DNA of 9,019 bases from the NCBI GenBank assembly GCA_946183895.1, contig CAMHDX010000024.1, positions 1-9,019 on the forward strand, read 5' to 3'. The DNA is from an uncultured Porphyromonadaceae bacterium (lineage in GTDB: Bacteria; Bacteroidota; Bacteroidia; Bacteroidales; Muribaculaceae). The notes under the pieces were generated by a model, which saw nothing but the letters and a program-made list of their open reading frames with translations, did no database searches and was not told where the DNA came from. Positions 1 to 5,842 of this stretch are shown here, one piece after another. Position numbers and translations under genes: made by a program. Numbering within the stretch: position 1 is the stretch's first letter; each line of letters starts with the position of its first letter.

Positions 1-91
1 CCCCCACCACTGCTATGTGAGGTAGCTCTCTACATGACATTATAGTTGCAATAGAGAGAGGCGCCCGGAGGGCAGCCGGCTAATGGACGGG

Positions 92-538
92 TTATTTGCC
101 GAAGGCGACGAAGCGGTTGTAGATGTAGTTGGCAATCGTGTAGACCACCATTGAGAGGCACATGACGATGTTCTGACCGGGCTTCTTCATGGGTAGCCAC
201 GACACCATCTCCATGTCCTTCCAGCCCAAGCCCTCGAGCAGGAACCAGCCCACCGCGCCCTGCAGCAGCCAGCAGATGACAAAGCCGCCGGCAAACAGCA
301 ATGCCTGCCTTGCCACCTTACCCTCCTTAGCCTTGAACACCCAGGCGCGGTTCATCAAGAAACTATTGATGACACCGGCGATGTAAGCCACAATGTTCGC
401 CAAGCCGTAGGGCGCGCCGGCATGAGTGTTGAGCAAATAGAAGACCACCAGCGTGATGATGGTGTTCATCACACCCACCAAGCCATATTTGAGTAATTGA
501 ACGCTCGTCTTGCGAGCTTCTTGCTTATTGATTTTCAT
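92..538 (-). CDS. GtrA-family small membrane protein
   Basis: This 148-residue protein fits the GtrA family (about 120–150 aa, four membrane helices). GtrA-like proteins are thought to help move undecaprenyl-linked sugars across the inner membrane for surface glycan decoration, but many members have no proven role. Hydrophobic segments lie near residues 16–37, 44–62, 79–101 and 122–142. Two family motifs are visible: NSFLMNRAWVFK at 58–69, close to the usual N-x-x-x-N-R-x-W-x-F pattern, and NYIYNRFVAF near the C-terminus. The N-terminus is short, basic and cytoplasmic-looking. The ATG lies 7 bases after the stop of the TRIC-family gene, so the two are probably co-transcribed. No glycosyltransferase gene is nearby, so the substrate cannot be inferred. 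Family assignment is firm; function is open. Confidence 0.9.
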   Translation of the reverse strand: MKINKQEARKTSVQLLKYGLVGVMNTIITLVVFYLLNTHAGAPYGLANIVAYIAGVINSFLMNRAWVFKAKEGKVARQALLFAGGFVICWLLQGAVGWFLLEGLGWKDMEMVSWLPMKKPGQNIVMCLSMVVYTIANYIYNRFVAFGK

Positions 539-545
539 AACAGTA

Positions 546-1184
546 TCAAGACATTATCGGGAACTTCCAACCGTGCTTAACGGCAAAGAACCGGAGCAAA
601 ATCACGACCACAGCGCAAGCCGCCTGCTGCGCGATGCTGGTGCCACCCGCCAGCCCGACTAGCCAATAGACCACACCGCCGGCGATGCACGCCGTGGCAT
701 AAATCTCCTTGCGGAACACCAGCGGCTCCTCATTGATGAACACATCGCGCAACACACCGCCCATGGCGCCGGTGATGGTGCCCATGATCAGCGCCACCCA
801 CATGGGGAAGCCCATGAGCAGCGTCTTGGTGATGCCCACGTCGACAAACAGCGCCAGTCCCACAGCGTCAAAGATGTAGAACGTGCCCTCGAGGCGCACG
901 AGGTACTTCTTGAAGATTATCACAATGGGCAACGCCACCAGCGTCGCGGTTGCATACCAGTGGTCCAGCATCCAGAACGGATTGATGCCGAGAAACACGT
1001 CGCGCATCGTGCCGCCGCCAATGGCTGTGACAAACCCGATGCTGTAGGCACCAAACCAGTCAAACTTCTTGACGGCAGCCAAGCGGATGCCGCTGATAGC
1101 ATAGAACAAGGTCGCGATAATCTCGAGCATGAACTCAAACGTGCCCATGCTCTCTTGTATCGTATTTAGCGCTGATTGTTCCAT
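546..1184 (-). CDS. TRIC-type cation channel family protein (UPF0126/YadS-like)
   Basis: This 212-residue, seven-helix membrane protein belongs to the bacterial TRIC/UPF0126 family. Prokaryotic members whose structures are known form trimeric K+-permeable channels; the physiological role in Bacteroidota is not known. The internal duplication of the family is visible: a first Gly-rich turn at 54–62 (AIGGGTMRD) and a second at 139–147 (GAMGGVLRD), each ending in the conserved Arg-Asp pair. The first helix (AISGIRLAAVKK region, 29–40) is also typical. The start is the ATG at 1184; Met13 (followed by Gly) is a possible alternative, because many relatives begin just before the first helix. The 5' side is unusual: a 7-bp repeat array ends 5 bases before the start codon. 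The GtrA-family gene follows after 7 bases. Confidence 0.92.
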   Translation of the reverse strand: MEQSALNTIQESMGTFEFMLEIIATLFYAISGIRLAAVKKFDWFGAYSIGFVTAIGGGTMRDVFLGINPFWMLDHWYATATLVALPIVIIFKKYLVRLEGTFYIFDAVGLALFVDVGITKTLLMGFPMWVALIMGTITGAMGGVLRDVFINEEPLVFRKEIYATACIAGGVVYWLVGLAGGTSIAQQAACAVVVILLRFFAVKHGWKFPIMS

Positions 1185-1189
1185 CTAGT

Positions 1190-1301
1190 TAATTCACAAT
1201 TCGTAATGCACAATTCACAATTCACAATGCGCAATGCGCAATTCACAATTCACAATGCGCAATTCACAATTCACAATGCGCAATTCACAATTCACAATGC
1301 G
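1190..1301. repeat. Sixteen-copy 7-bp tandem repeat array
   Basis: Sixteen contiguous heptamers cover this stretch. Most are CAATTCA or CAATGCG on the plus strand; the three nearest the TRIC gene are degenerate (TAATTCA, CAATTCG, TAATGCA). From 1239 the units form a higher-order 21-bp pattern, CAATTCA twice and then CAATGCG, repeated three times to 1301. The array sits entirely in the spacer upstream of the TRIC-family gene, where its promoter would be expected, and adjoins the GC-rich hairpins at 1309–1391. Similar heptameric short tandem repeats occur between genes in several bacterial phyla. No protein can be assigned to it. Confidence 0.95.
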
Positions 1302-1308
1302 GTCTGAC

Positions 1309-1391
1309 GCCCCGACGGGGCTAAGGTTGGGCGGTAGCTTGGTTACAGGGGTTTACACCCCTGCCTAAGCCCTGGGCACCCCTAACGGGGT
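1309..1391. repeat. Cluster of GC-rich short palindromes at the gldH 3' end
   Basis: Four palindromes are packed into 83 bases: GCCCC/GGGGC with a 3-base loop (1309–1321), CAGGGG/CCCCTG with a 6-base loop (1346–1363), GCCC-T-GGGC (1369–1377), and ACCCC/GGGGT with a 4-base loop (1378–1391). The last contains the gldH stop codon (TAG, read from 1384 to 1382) and its final codons. None is followed by a clear T-tract on the minus strand, so this does not look like a standard intrinsic terminator, although it could slow or end transcription. The mosaic resembles dispersed intergenic repeats of Bacteroidales, but I cannot show other copies from this window. Confidence 0.7.
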
Positions 1392-1861
1392 TTGATTAGG
1401 GTGGCGGTGAGTCCCACCTCGGTGACACCGGAGAGCACCGGCACCGAGTCCATGGCTTGCCACACGACAATGGTGCGCGCCTCGCGGGGGGTGACGCGCC
1501 GTGCCAACACCGTGGAGCACTGGTAGAGCGTGCCGAAGCCCGAGCCCGTCCAGCTGCCGTAGTCATCGGCGAGGCGCAGGTTGAGGCATTGACGCCGCGC
1601 GCTCGCGTTCTCGCCGATGATGTCCACCGGCAGGAACAACTCGCGGAAAGGGCAATCGGTCGTGTGTCGCACCGTCAAGGTCAGGTCGTAGCATGCCGTC
1701 GAGTCGCCATACTCGGGCGAGAACGAGACACAACTGCCTCGCATCCAGCCCTGCTCCGGCAGGGTGACAAAGCTCGCCGTGTCCATCGCCTCGGGTCGCG
1801 AGCACGACAATGCGGCCATCGCCAGCATCGCGAGCACGCCTATGACTGTGGGTCGCGTCAT
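1382..1861 (-). CDS. gldH: Gliding motility-type lipoprotein GldH
   Basis: This is a 159-residue predicted lipoprotein. The signal peptide has Arg3, a hydrophobic stretch from about 6 to 18 and a lipobox ending LSC, giving Cys20 as the likely lipidated residue. The body fits GldH: a central region with the RHTTDCPFRELFLPV pattern (the usual form is RH..YPY.NL) and the diagnostic YGSWTGSGFGTLYQ segment. In Flavobacterium, GldH is needed for gliding and is linked to the type IX secretion machinery. Many non-gliding Bacteroidales also keep the gene, so gliding should not be inferred from it. Its ATG overlaps the stop of the RicT-like gene (ATGA, 1861–1858), which indicates translational coupling. 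The C-terminal codons run into a palindrome cluster. Confidence 0.88.
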   Translation of the reverse strand: MTRPTVIGVLAMLAMAALSCSRPEAMDTASFVTLPEQGWMRGSCVSFSPEYGDSTACYDLTLTVRHTTDCPFRELFLPVDIIGENASARRQCLNLRLADDYGSWTGSGFGTLYQCSTVLARRVTPREARTIVVWQAMDSVPVLSGVTEVGLTATLIKPR

Positions 1862-3258
1862 TGCTGTGGGTTATCGCGCTTGGGTGCATCACCCTTGTGC
1901 CGGTTGTCACGCGGGCGCTGAACACGCTGTCGCCGGTCGCCATGACGCCCGCGAGAGTTGCGGTGTTGCCTACGCTCGCCGCGGTCCTCGCCCTCGGCGG
2001 CATTGTCGCTCGCCGCGGGTTGCGGCTCGGCGGTGCCGCCAGGCTCGGCCGGAGACGGCGTTGATGGGGTAAACACCATTTTGCCCGAAGGCGCATCGCC
2101 GTGAGCCTTGCGCTCAGGCGACTGCTTCTTCTTGCGTTTCTTCTTTTTCTTGTCAAAGCGGCTGATGCTGTCTTGACCCAGAATGTCGCCAAAGGCCTTT
2201 TTCTCAATCTCCACCTCGTGGTCGTCGGCGTAGAGGACAGCCGGTCGCACACCGGCGGCGTTGAGCTCGATGACCTGCATGACACGCTCCACGCTGATGG
2301 TAACCAATCCCACAGGCGCATGACGCTCGGTGCTATAGGTCATCTCGCGCTTGAACAAGTCGGTCTTGAAGTGGTAGTACGAGGCGCCCTCGGTCTCGAG
2401 CACGATATCCTTGGCAGGCATCTGCGCCGATGCCTCGGCATAGGTGTCCACCTCAAAGTTGATGCAGCACTTGAGCTTGGCGCACTGTCCGGCGAGCTTC
2501 TGCGGATTGAGGGAGATGTCCTGATAACGCGCGGCGCCGGTAGAGACCGACACAAATCGCGTCATCCACGTGGCACAACACAGCGGCCTGCCGCAGGGAC
2601 CGATGCCGCCGATGCGTCCCGCCTCCTGGCGCGCGCCAATCTGCTTCATCTCGACCCTAATCTTGAACACATCGGCAAGCACCTTGATCAGTTGCCTGAA
2701 GTCGACACGCTCGTCGGCGATATAGTAGAAGATAGCCTTGTTGCCATCGCCTTGATACTCCACATCGCCAATCTTCATCTTCAGCCCCAGGTCGGCGGCA
2801 ATCTGCCGCGAGCGAATCATAGTGTCGATTTCGCGAGCCTTGGCCTGCTCGTAGCGCTCGAGGTCGCCGGCGCGAGCCTTGCGGAACACCCGCAGGATCT
2901 CGGCATCGGACCTGAGGCCCACCCGCTTCATCTGCTCCAGCACCAGTCGTCCGGTGAGCGCCACCCGCCCTATGTCATGGCCGGGCGTCGCCTCCACTGC
3001 CACCCAGTCGCCCTGCTCAAGCTGCAGGTGCGACGTGTTGCGATAGAAACCGCGGCGAGTGTTCTTGAAGTGCACCTCCACGATGTCGGTCGACGTGTCG
3101 TTGCCCGGGATGTCGGCGAGCCAGTTGTGGCTGCTCAGGTTGCAACGCACCTCATGGCCACAGCCGCCGCCGCAGCAAGTGCTGCTGCACTCCACACACG
3201 AGTCGGTGACAGCGTCGATCGATTCAATCGCCTGATTGAGTTCCTCCAAATCGTTCAT
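1858..3258 (-). CDS. ricT: PSP1/RicT (YaaT)-family regulatory protein with a basic tail
   Basis: This 466-residue protein has a PSP1 (RicT/YaaT) core. In B. subtilis, RicT works with RicA and RicF in an Fe-S complex that steers mRNA maturation by RNase Y. The core shows the family Cys motifs: GPCGRPLCC (Cys222, 227, 228) and GQCAKLKCCINFE (Cys259, 264, 265). A second Cys cluster lies at the N-terminus (Cys21, 24, 28, 29, 33, 39), followed by the LADIP segment usual in Bacteroidota members. From about residue 368 the protein becomes a Lys-rich then Arg/Gly/Pro-rich, probably disordered tail that could bind RNA. I chose the ATG at 3258, two bases after the rny stop. A GTG at 3264, overlapping that stop as GTGA, is an equally possible start and adds two residues. 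rny lies upstream and gldH downstream in one operon. Confidence 0.9.
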   Translation of the reverse strand: MNDLEELNQAIESIDAVTDSCVECSSTCCGGGCGHEVRCNLSSHNWLADIPGNDTSTDIVEVHFKNTRRGFYRNTSHLQLEQGDWVAVEATPGHDIGRVALTGRLVLEQMKRVGLRSDAEILRVFRKARAGDLERYEQAKAREIDTMIRSRQIAADLGLKMKIGDVEYQGDGNKAIFYYIADERVDFRQLIKVLADVFKIRVEMKQIGARQEAGRIGGIGPCGRPLCCATWMTRFVSVSTGAARYQDISLNPQKLAGQCAKLKCCINFEVDTYAEASAQMPAKDIVLETEGASYYHFKTDLFKREMTYSTERHAPVGLVTISVERVMQVIELNAAGVRPAVLYADDHEVEIEKKAFGDILGQDSISRFDKKKKKRKKKQSPERKAHGDAPSGKMVFTPSTPSPAEPGGTAEPQPAASDNAAEGEDRGERRQHRNSRGRHGDRRQRVQRPRDNRHKGDAPKRDNPQQ

Positions 3259-3260
3259 AA

Positions 3261-4823
3261 TCACTTGGCATAACTCACAGCGCGCGTCTCACGAATGACG
3301 GTGATGCGCACCTGTCCGGGATAGGTGAGCTCGTCCTGAATTCTCTTGGCAATCTCGTTGCTGAGGCGCTCGGTGTCGGCGTCGCTAATCTTGTCGGCAC
3401 CCACGATGACACGCAGTTCGCGTCCTGCCTGGATGGCGTAGGTCTTGACGACACCCGGATAGCTCAGGGCGAGGCGCTCCAAGTCGTTGAGGCGCTTGAT
3501 GTAAGCCTCGACAATTTCGCGGCGAGCACCTGGGCGAGCACCTGAGATAGCGTCACACACTTGCACGATGGGCGCGTACAGGCTCTCAGCCTCCTGCTCG
3601 TCGTGGTGGGCGCCGATGGCATTGCAGATGTCAGGTTTCTCCTTGAACTTCTCGGCGAGCTTCATGCCCAGGATGGCGTGCGGCAATTCAGGCTCATCGT
3701 CGGGCACCTTGCCTATGTCGTGCAACAGGCCGGCGCGGCGCGCCTTCTTGGGGTTGAGGCCCAGCTCGCTGGCCATGATGGCGCACAGGTTGGCCGTCTC
3801 GCGCGAGTGCTGCAGCAGGTTCTGGCCGTAACTGCTGCGATACTTCATCTTGCCGATGAGGCGGATTAGCTCCGGGTGCAGACCATGAATGCCCAGGTCG
3901 ATGGCGGTGCGCTTGCCGGTCTCGATGATTTCGTCCTCAACTTGGCGACGCACCTTGGCAACGACCTCCTCGATGCGGGCCGGGTGGATGCGACCATCGG
4001 CAACCAGCTGATGCAGAGCCAGTCGCGCAATCTCGCGGCGCACCGGGTCAAAGCCGCTCAGCACAATCGCCTCGGGAGTATCGTCAACAATAATCTCAAT
4101 GCCGGTCGCCGCCTCGAGCGCACGGATGTTGCGGCCCTCGCGACCGATGATGCGGCCCTTGATTTCGTCGTTGTCGATGTGGAACACAGTCACGGCATTC
4201 TCAATGGCAGTCTCGGTGGCGACGCGCTGTATGGTCTCAACGATGATGCGCTTCGCCTCCTTGTTGGCGGTGAGCTTGGCATCGTCCATGATGTCGTTGA
4301 TGTAGCTGGCAGCCGCGGTGCGCGCCTCGTCCTGCAGGCTCTCGATGAGTTTTTCCTTAGCCTCGTCGGCGCTGAGGCCGCTCACGTGCTCGAGCGTGTC
4401 GCGCACGCTGCGCTCCTGCTTCTCGATGTCCTGTTGGCGTTGGTCAAGGGTGGCGCTCAGGTTGTCCAGGCGAGTGCGCTGGCCCTCAACGCTCGCGCGC
4501 TGCTGCTCCACCTCGTTGAGCTTGCGCTTGAGCTCGCCTTGCTGCTGATTGAGTTGCAACTCGCGTTGCTTGAGTTTCGCCTCGTTGCTCTGGATGCGTT
4601 GCATGCGCTGGTTGGCCTCTTTCTCCGCCTTGCTGCGGATTTCCATAGCCTCCTCTTTGCCCTTGATTAACGCTTTGTCACGCAGCATATTGCCTTCGAG
4701 CTCGGCACCCTTGAGGATCTCGTTGGCGGCACTGTTGGCATTGCGCTTTGACACCTGCAGCGCCACGTAGGCACCGATGGCAAGGGCAATCGCCGCAACG
4801 ATGATGTTCACTATAATGCTCAT
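3261..4823 (-). CDS. rny: Ribonuclease Y (membrane-anchored endoribonuclease)
   Basis: This 520-residue protein has the full RNase Y layout and the usual length. It has an N-terminal membrane helix (about 3–24), a long charged coiled coil (about 27–200), a KH RNA-binding domain with the [15 protein letters not shown] motif near 222, and an HD hydrolase domain with the metal-binding His-Asp pair at 368–369 (LLHDIGK). The C-terminal conserved block ends in [21 protein letters not shown]. RNase Y starts mRNA decay and processing by endonucleolytic cleavage at the inner face of the membrane. No catalytic residue looks missing. The ATG at 4823 follows a 6S-like RNA and an AT-rich spacer of about 60 bases. 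The downstream RicT-like gene begins at the rny stop, so the enzyme and a likely partner are made together. Confidence 0.97.
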   Translation of the reverse strand: MSIIVNIIVAAIALAIGAYVALQVSKRNANSAANEILKGAELEGNMLRDKALIKGKEEAMEIRSKAEKEANQRMQRIQSNEAKLKQRELQLNQQQGELKRKLNEVEQQRASVEGQRTRLDNLSATLDQRQQDIEKQERSVRDTLEHVSGLSADEAKEKLIESLQDEARTAAASYINDIMDDAKLTANKEAKRIIVETIQRVATETAIENAVTVFHIDNDEIKGRIIGREGRNIRALEAATGIEIIVDDTPEAIVLSGFDPVRREIARLALHQLVADGRIHPARIEEVVAKVRRQVEDEIIETGKRTAIDLGIHGLHPELIRLIGKMKYRSSYGQNLLQHSRETANLCAIMASELGLNPKKARRAGLLHDIGKVPDDEPELPHAILGMKLAEKFKEKPDICNAIGAHHDEQEAESLYAPIVQVCDAISGARPGARREIVEAYIKRLNDLERLALSYPGVVKTYAIQAGRELRVIVGADKISDADTERLSNEIAKRIQDELTYPGQVRITVIRETRAVSYAK

Positions 4824-4883
4824 ATCGGTTGTTATTGAAAAATTGTTTTAAGTTGTTATATATTATTAAGTCGTTTATACACA

Positions 4884-4990
4884 ATAAAAAAGCCGCGCTG
4901 TCCACGCTTCCACTCCCGTGCCCGCTTTGGTGGGCGGAGGGTGGCATCGTGACAATGCGGGTTAATGACAGTTGAAGCGCCGTGAGGCTT
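4884..4990 (-). ncRNA. ssrS: Candidate 6S RNA (6S-Flavo type)
   Basis: The spacer between zapA and rny is GC-rich, unlike the AT-rich DNA beside it, and folds as a long interrupted hairpin when read on the minus strand. The closing stem pairs AAGCC (4990–4986) with GGCTT (4894–4890) and GCGCT (4980–4976) with AGCGC (4899–4895). The apical arm pairs CCAC (4944–4941) with GTGG (4913–4910), then TCC with GGA, then GCCC with GGGC around an 8-base loop. A large, mostly unpaired region on the 5' side lies between them. Six T residues (4891–4886) follow the closing stem, so it can also act as the terminator. A 6S RNA mimics an open promoter and holds RNA polymerase. A Bacteroidota 6S family (6S-Flavo) is known, and I recall it lying between zapA and rny in related genomes. 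The 5' end is approximate and may overlap the zapA stop codon. Confidence 0.6.
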
Positions 4991-5285
4991 ACAGCTTGAC
5001 AACCAGTTCGTCAAGTTGTTGCTCAAGTCGTTCCATAGCCTGCTCGGCGCCATCAATAGTCGCGGCAGCCTTCTGGTAATTGAGCGCGAATGTAAAGGCT
5101 ACACGGGCGAGTACCTCATGCGGGTCGGCATGGGTACCGAAGGCGTCCATCCAACGTTGCCATGTCGTGTTGAGAAGCTTCTCGGCGGCGTGATAAGCCT
5201 CCTCTTGACCGGCAGGGCATTTAAGCGCCACAGGGGCATTGTTGGCGAGGGTTAGCCATATTTGGGTTTTCTCGTCCTGAGCCAT
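4989..5285 (-). CDS. zapA: Cell division protein ZapA
   Basis: This 98-residue protein has the size and layout of ZapA: a short N-terminal β-region carrying the target-binding part (about 1–25), an EEAYHAAEKLLNTTWQRW helix (about 28–45), and a long C-terminal helix ending in a coiled coil (about 75–98, EQAMERLEQQLDELVVKL). ZapA forms dimers and tetramers that cross-link FtsZ filaments in the cytoplasm and help the Z-ring assemble. Sequence conservation in this family is low, so the call also rests on context: it lies 58 bases after a small coiled-coil gene and upstream of rny, as in many Bacteroidota. The ATG at 5285 is the only good start. I see no separate promoter in the 58-base gap, so it is probably read from the promoter at 5770–5739. 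Confidence 0.88.
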   Translation of the reverse strand: MAQDEKTQIWLTLANNAPVALKCPAGQEEAYHAAEKLLNTTWQRWMDAFGTHADPHEVLARVAFTFALNYQKAAATIDGAEQAMERLEQQLDELVVKL

Positions 5286-5343
5286 TCGTTTCTATTTAAT
5301 ATGATAGTCGTGCAAGACCCGTTGTGAGCCCAACACATTGACT

Positions 5344-5637
5344 TCATGAATTCAACTGCGCGATACACTTGTCAATATCCCGCACCATCTTGGATAATAA
5401 CTTGCGCACACGGTCACTGCTCTCGGCATCGGGAGCCAGCGCACTCGCCAACTTCAACATGCGGTTGGAGCGTTCCAGCTGCTCCACCTGGAGTTTGAGG
5501 CGCGCGTTCTCCTCGAGGGCCTCGCTCAGTTCTCGTTCCACGTTGGCCATGCTGTCACGCAACAACGTGTATTTCTCGAGCAACACGCCACACTTGGCGC
5601 CGATGTGCTCTACGCGGTCTTGTAATTGCTGAGCCAT
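5344..5637 (-). CDS. Small coiled-coil protein, ZapB-like partner of ZapA (putative)
   Basis: This 97-residue cytoplasmic protein is mostly one amphipathic coiled coil (about 5–65, with heptad-like Leu spacing in LKLQVEQLERSNRMLKLA). It ends in a conserved-looking segment, VRKLLSKMVRDIDKCIAQLN. There is no signal peptide or membrane helix. Proteins with this ending are commonly encoded just before zapA in Bacteroidota and are usually labelled hypothetical. Its position and shape suggest a ZapB-like role in linking or spacing the division ring, but that is inference; E. coli ZapB is shorter and no clear sequence homology can be claimed. It is the first gene after the promoter at 5770–5739 and follows a leader of about 95 bases. 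The start is the ATG at 5637. Confidence 0.8.
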   Translation of the reverse strand: MAQQLQDRVEHIGAKCGVLLEKYTLLRDSMANVERELSEALEENARLKLQVEQLERSNRMLKLASALAPDAESSDRVRKLLSKMVRDIDKCIAQLNS

Positions 5638-5661
5638 AATCGTTTAAGCGAAAAAATGCGG

Positions 5662-5706
5662 TTATTGAGCGGTAAGCAAGAATGTCACTTCTTGTCGTCC
5701 GGACAT
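5662..5706 (-). other. Short reading frame in the 5' leader (possible uORF)
   Basis: A 14-codon frame (MSGRQEVTFLLTAQ, then TAA) starts with an ATG inside the transcribed leader of the coiled-coil/zapA operon and ends about 24 bases before the coiled-coil gene start. It overlaps both leader hairpins. There is no recognisable family and no obvious run of one amino acid as in classical attenuator peptides. Translation is unproven, and a frame this short can occur by chance. Confidence 0.25.
5677..5704 (-). promoter_or_regulatory. Hairpins in the 5' leader of the zapA–rny operon
   Basis: Two inverted repeats lie side by side in the leader: CAAGAA/TTCTTG with a 6-base loop (5677–5694), and the palindrome GTCCGGAC (5697–5704). 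The ATGTC just upstream can also pair with GACAT within the first hairpin, so two mutually exclusive folds are possible. No T-tract follows either one, so they are not obvious terminators. Whether they regulate anything is unknown. Confidence 0.4.
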
Positions 5707-5738
5707 GAGCACCTTTCAGAAATTATCCAATTTTGCCG

Positions 5739-5770
5739 CAAAAGTAACAATTTAATTTTTAAAAACCAAA
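5739..5770 (-). promoter_or_regulatory. Bacteroidota-type promoter for the coiled-coil–zapA–rny operon
   Basis: Read on the minus strand, TTTG (5770–5767) is followed after 20 bases by TACTTTTG (5746–5739), an exact match to the Bacteroidota primary-sigma consensus TAnnTTTG with the usual spacing. The region is very AT-rich. Transcription would start near 5731 and give a leader of about 95 bases before the coiled-coil gene. No other consensus match was seen between here and rny. Confidence 0.8.
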
Positions 5771-5842
5771 TAAAATCAATATCCACGCATGCCACTTTGC
5801 CATAATGCGAGACGCACTGTTGGTGCCGAATTGCCACCGACG

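Noticed and set aside
26..58. CTCTCTA/TAGAGAG inverted repeat (7 bp, 19-base loop), with GCCC/GGGC at 63–73, downstream of the GtrA gene
   Set aside because: No T-tract follows on the minus strand and the stems are short, so I do not call a terminator. The first 91 bases hold nothing else I can support.
1190..1301. CRISPR array
   Set aside because: The units are only 7 bp with no unique spacers and no cas genes nearby; this is a simple tandem repeat.
1563..2321. 252-codon minus-strand frame across the ricT–gldH junction
   Set aside because: It is an out-of-frame Arg/Ser/Pro-rich reading of two well-supported genes.
2101..3273. 390-codon open frame on the plus strand
   Set aside because: It lies wholly antisense to the RicT-like gene, which has clear family motifs. 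Long antisense frames are common in GC-rich genes, and its His/Leu/Val-rich translation shows no family.
3876..4670. 264-codon open frame on the plus strand
   Set aside because: It is antisense to the rny coiled-coil and KH region; its Leu/Ala-rich translation mirrors the coiled-coil codons.
5786..5809. CGCAT/ATGCG pairing between the permease stop and the next promoter
   Set aside because: The 5-bp stem with a 14-base loop lacks a T-tract; it is too weak to call as the terminator of the CDF–ABC unit.
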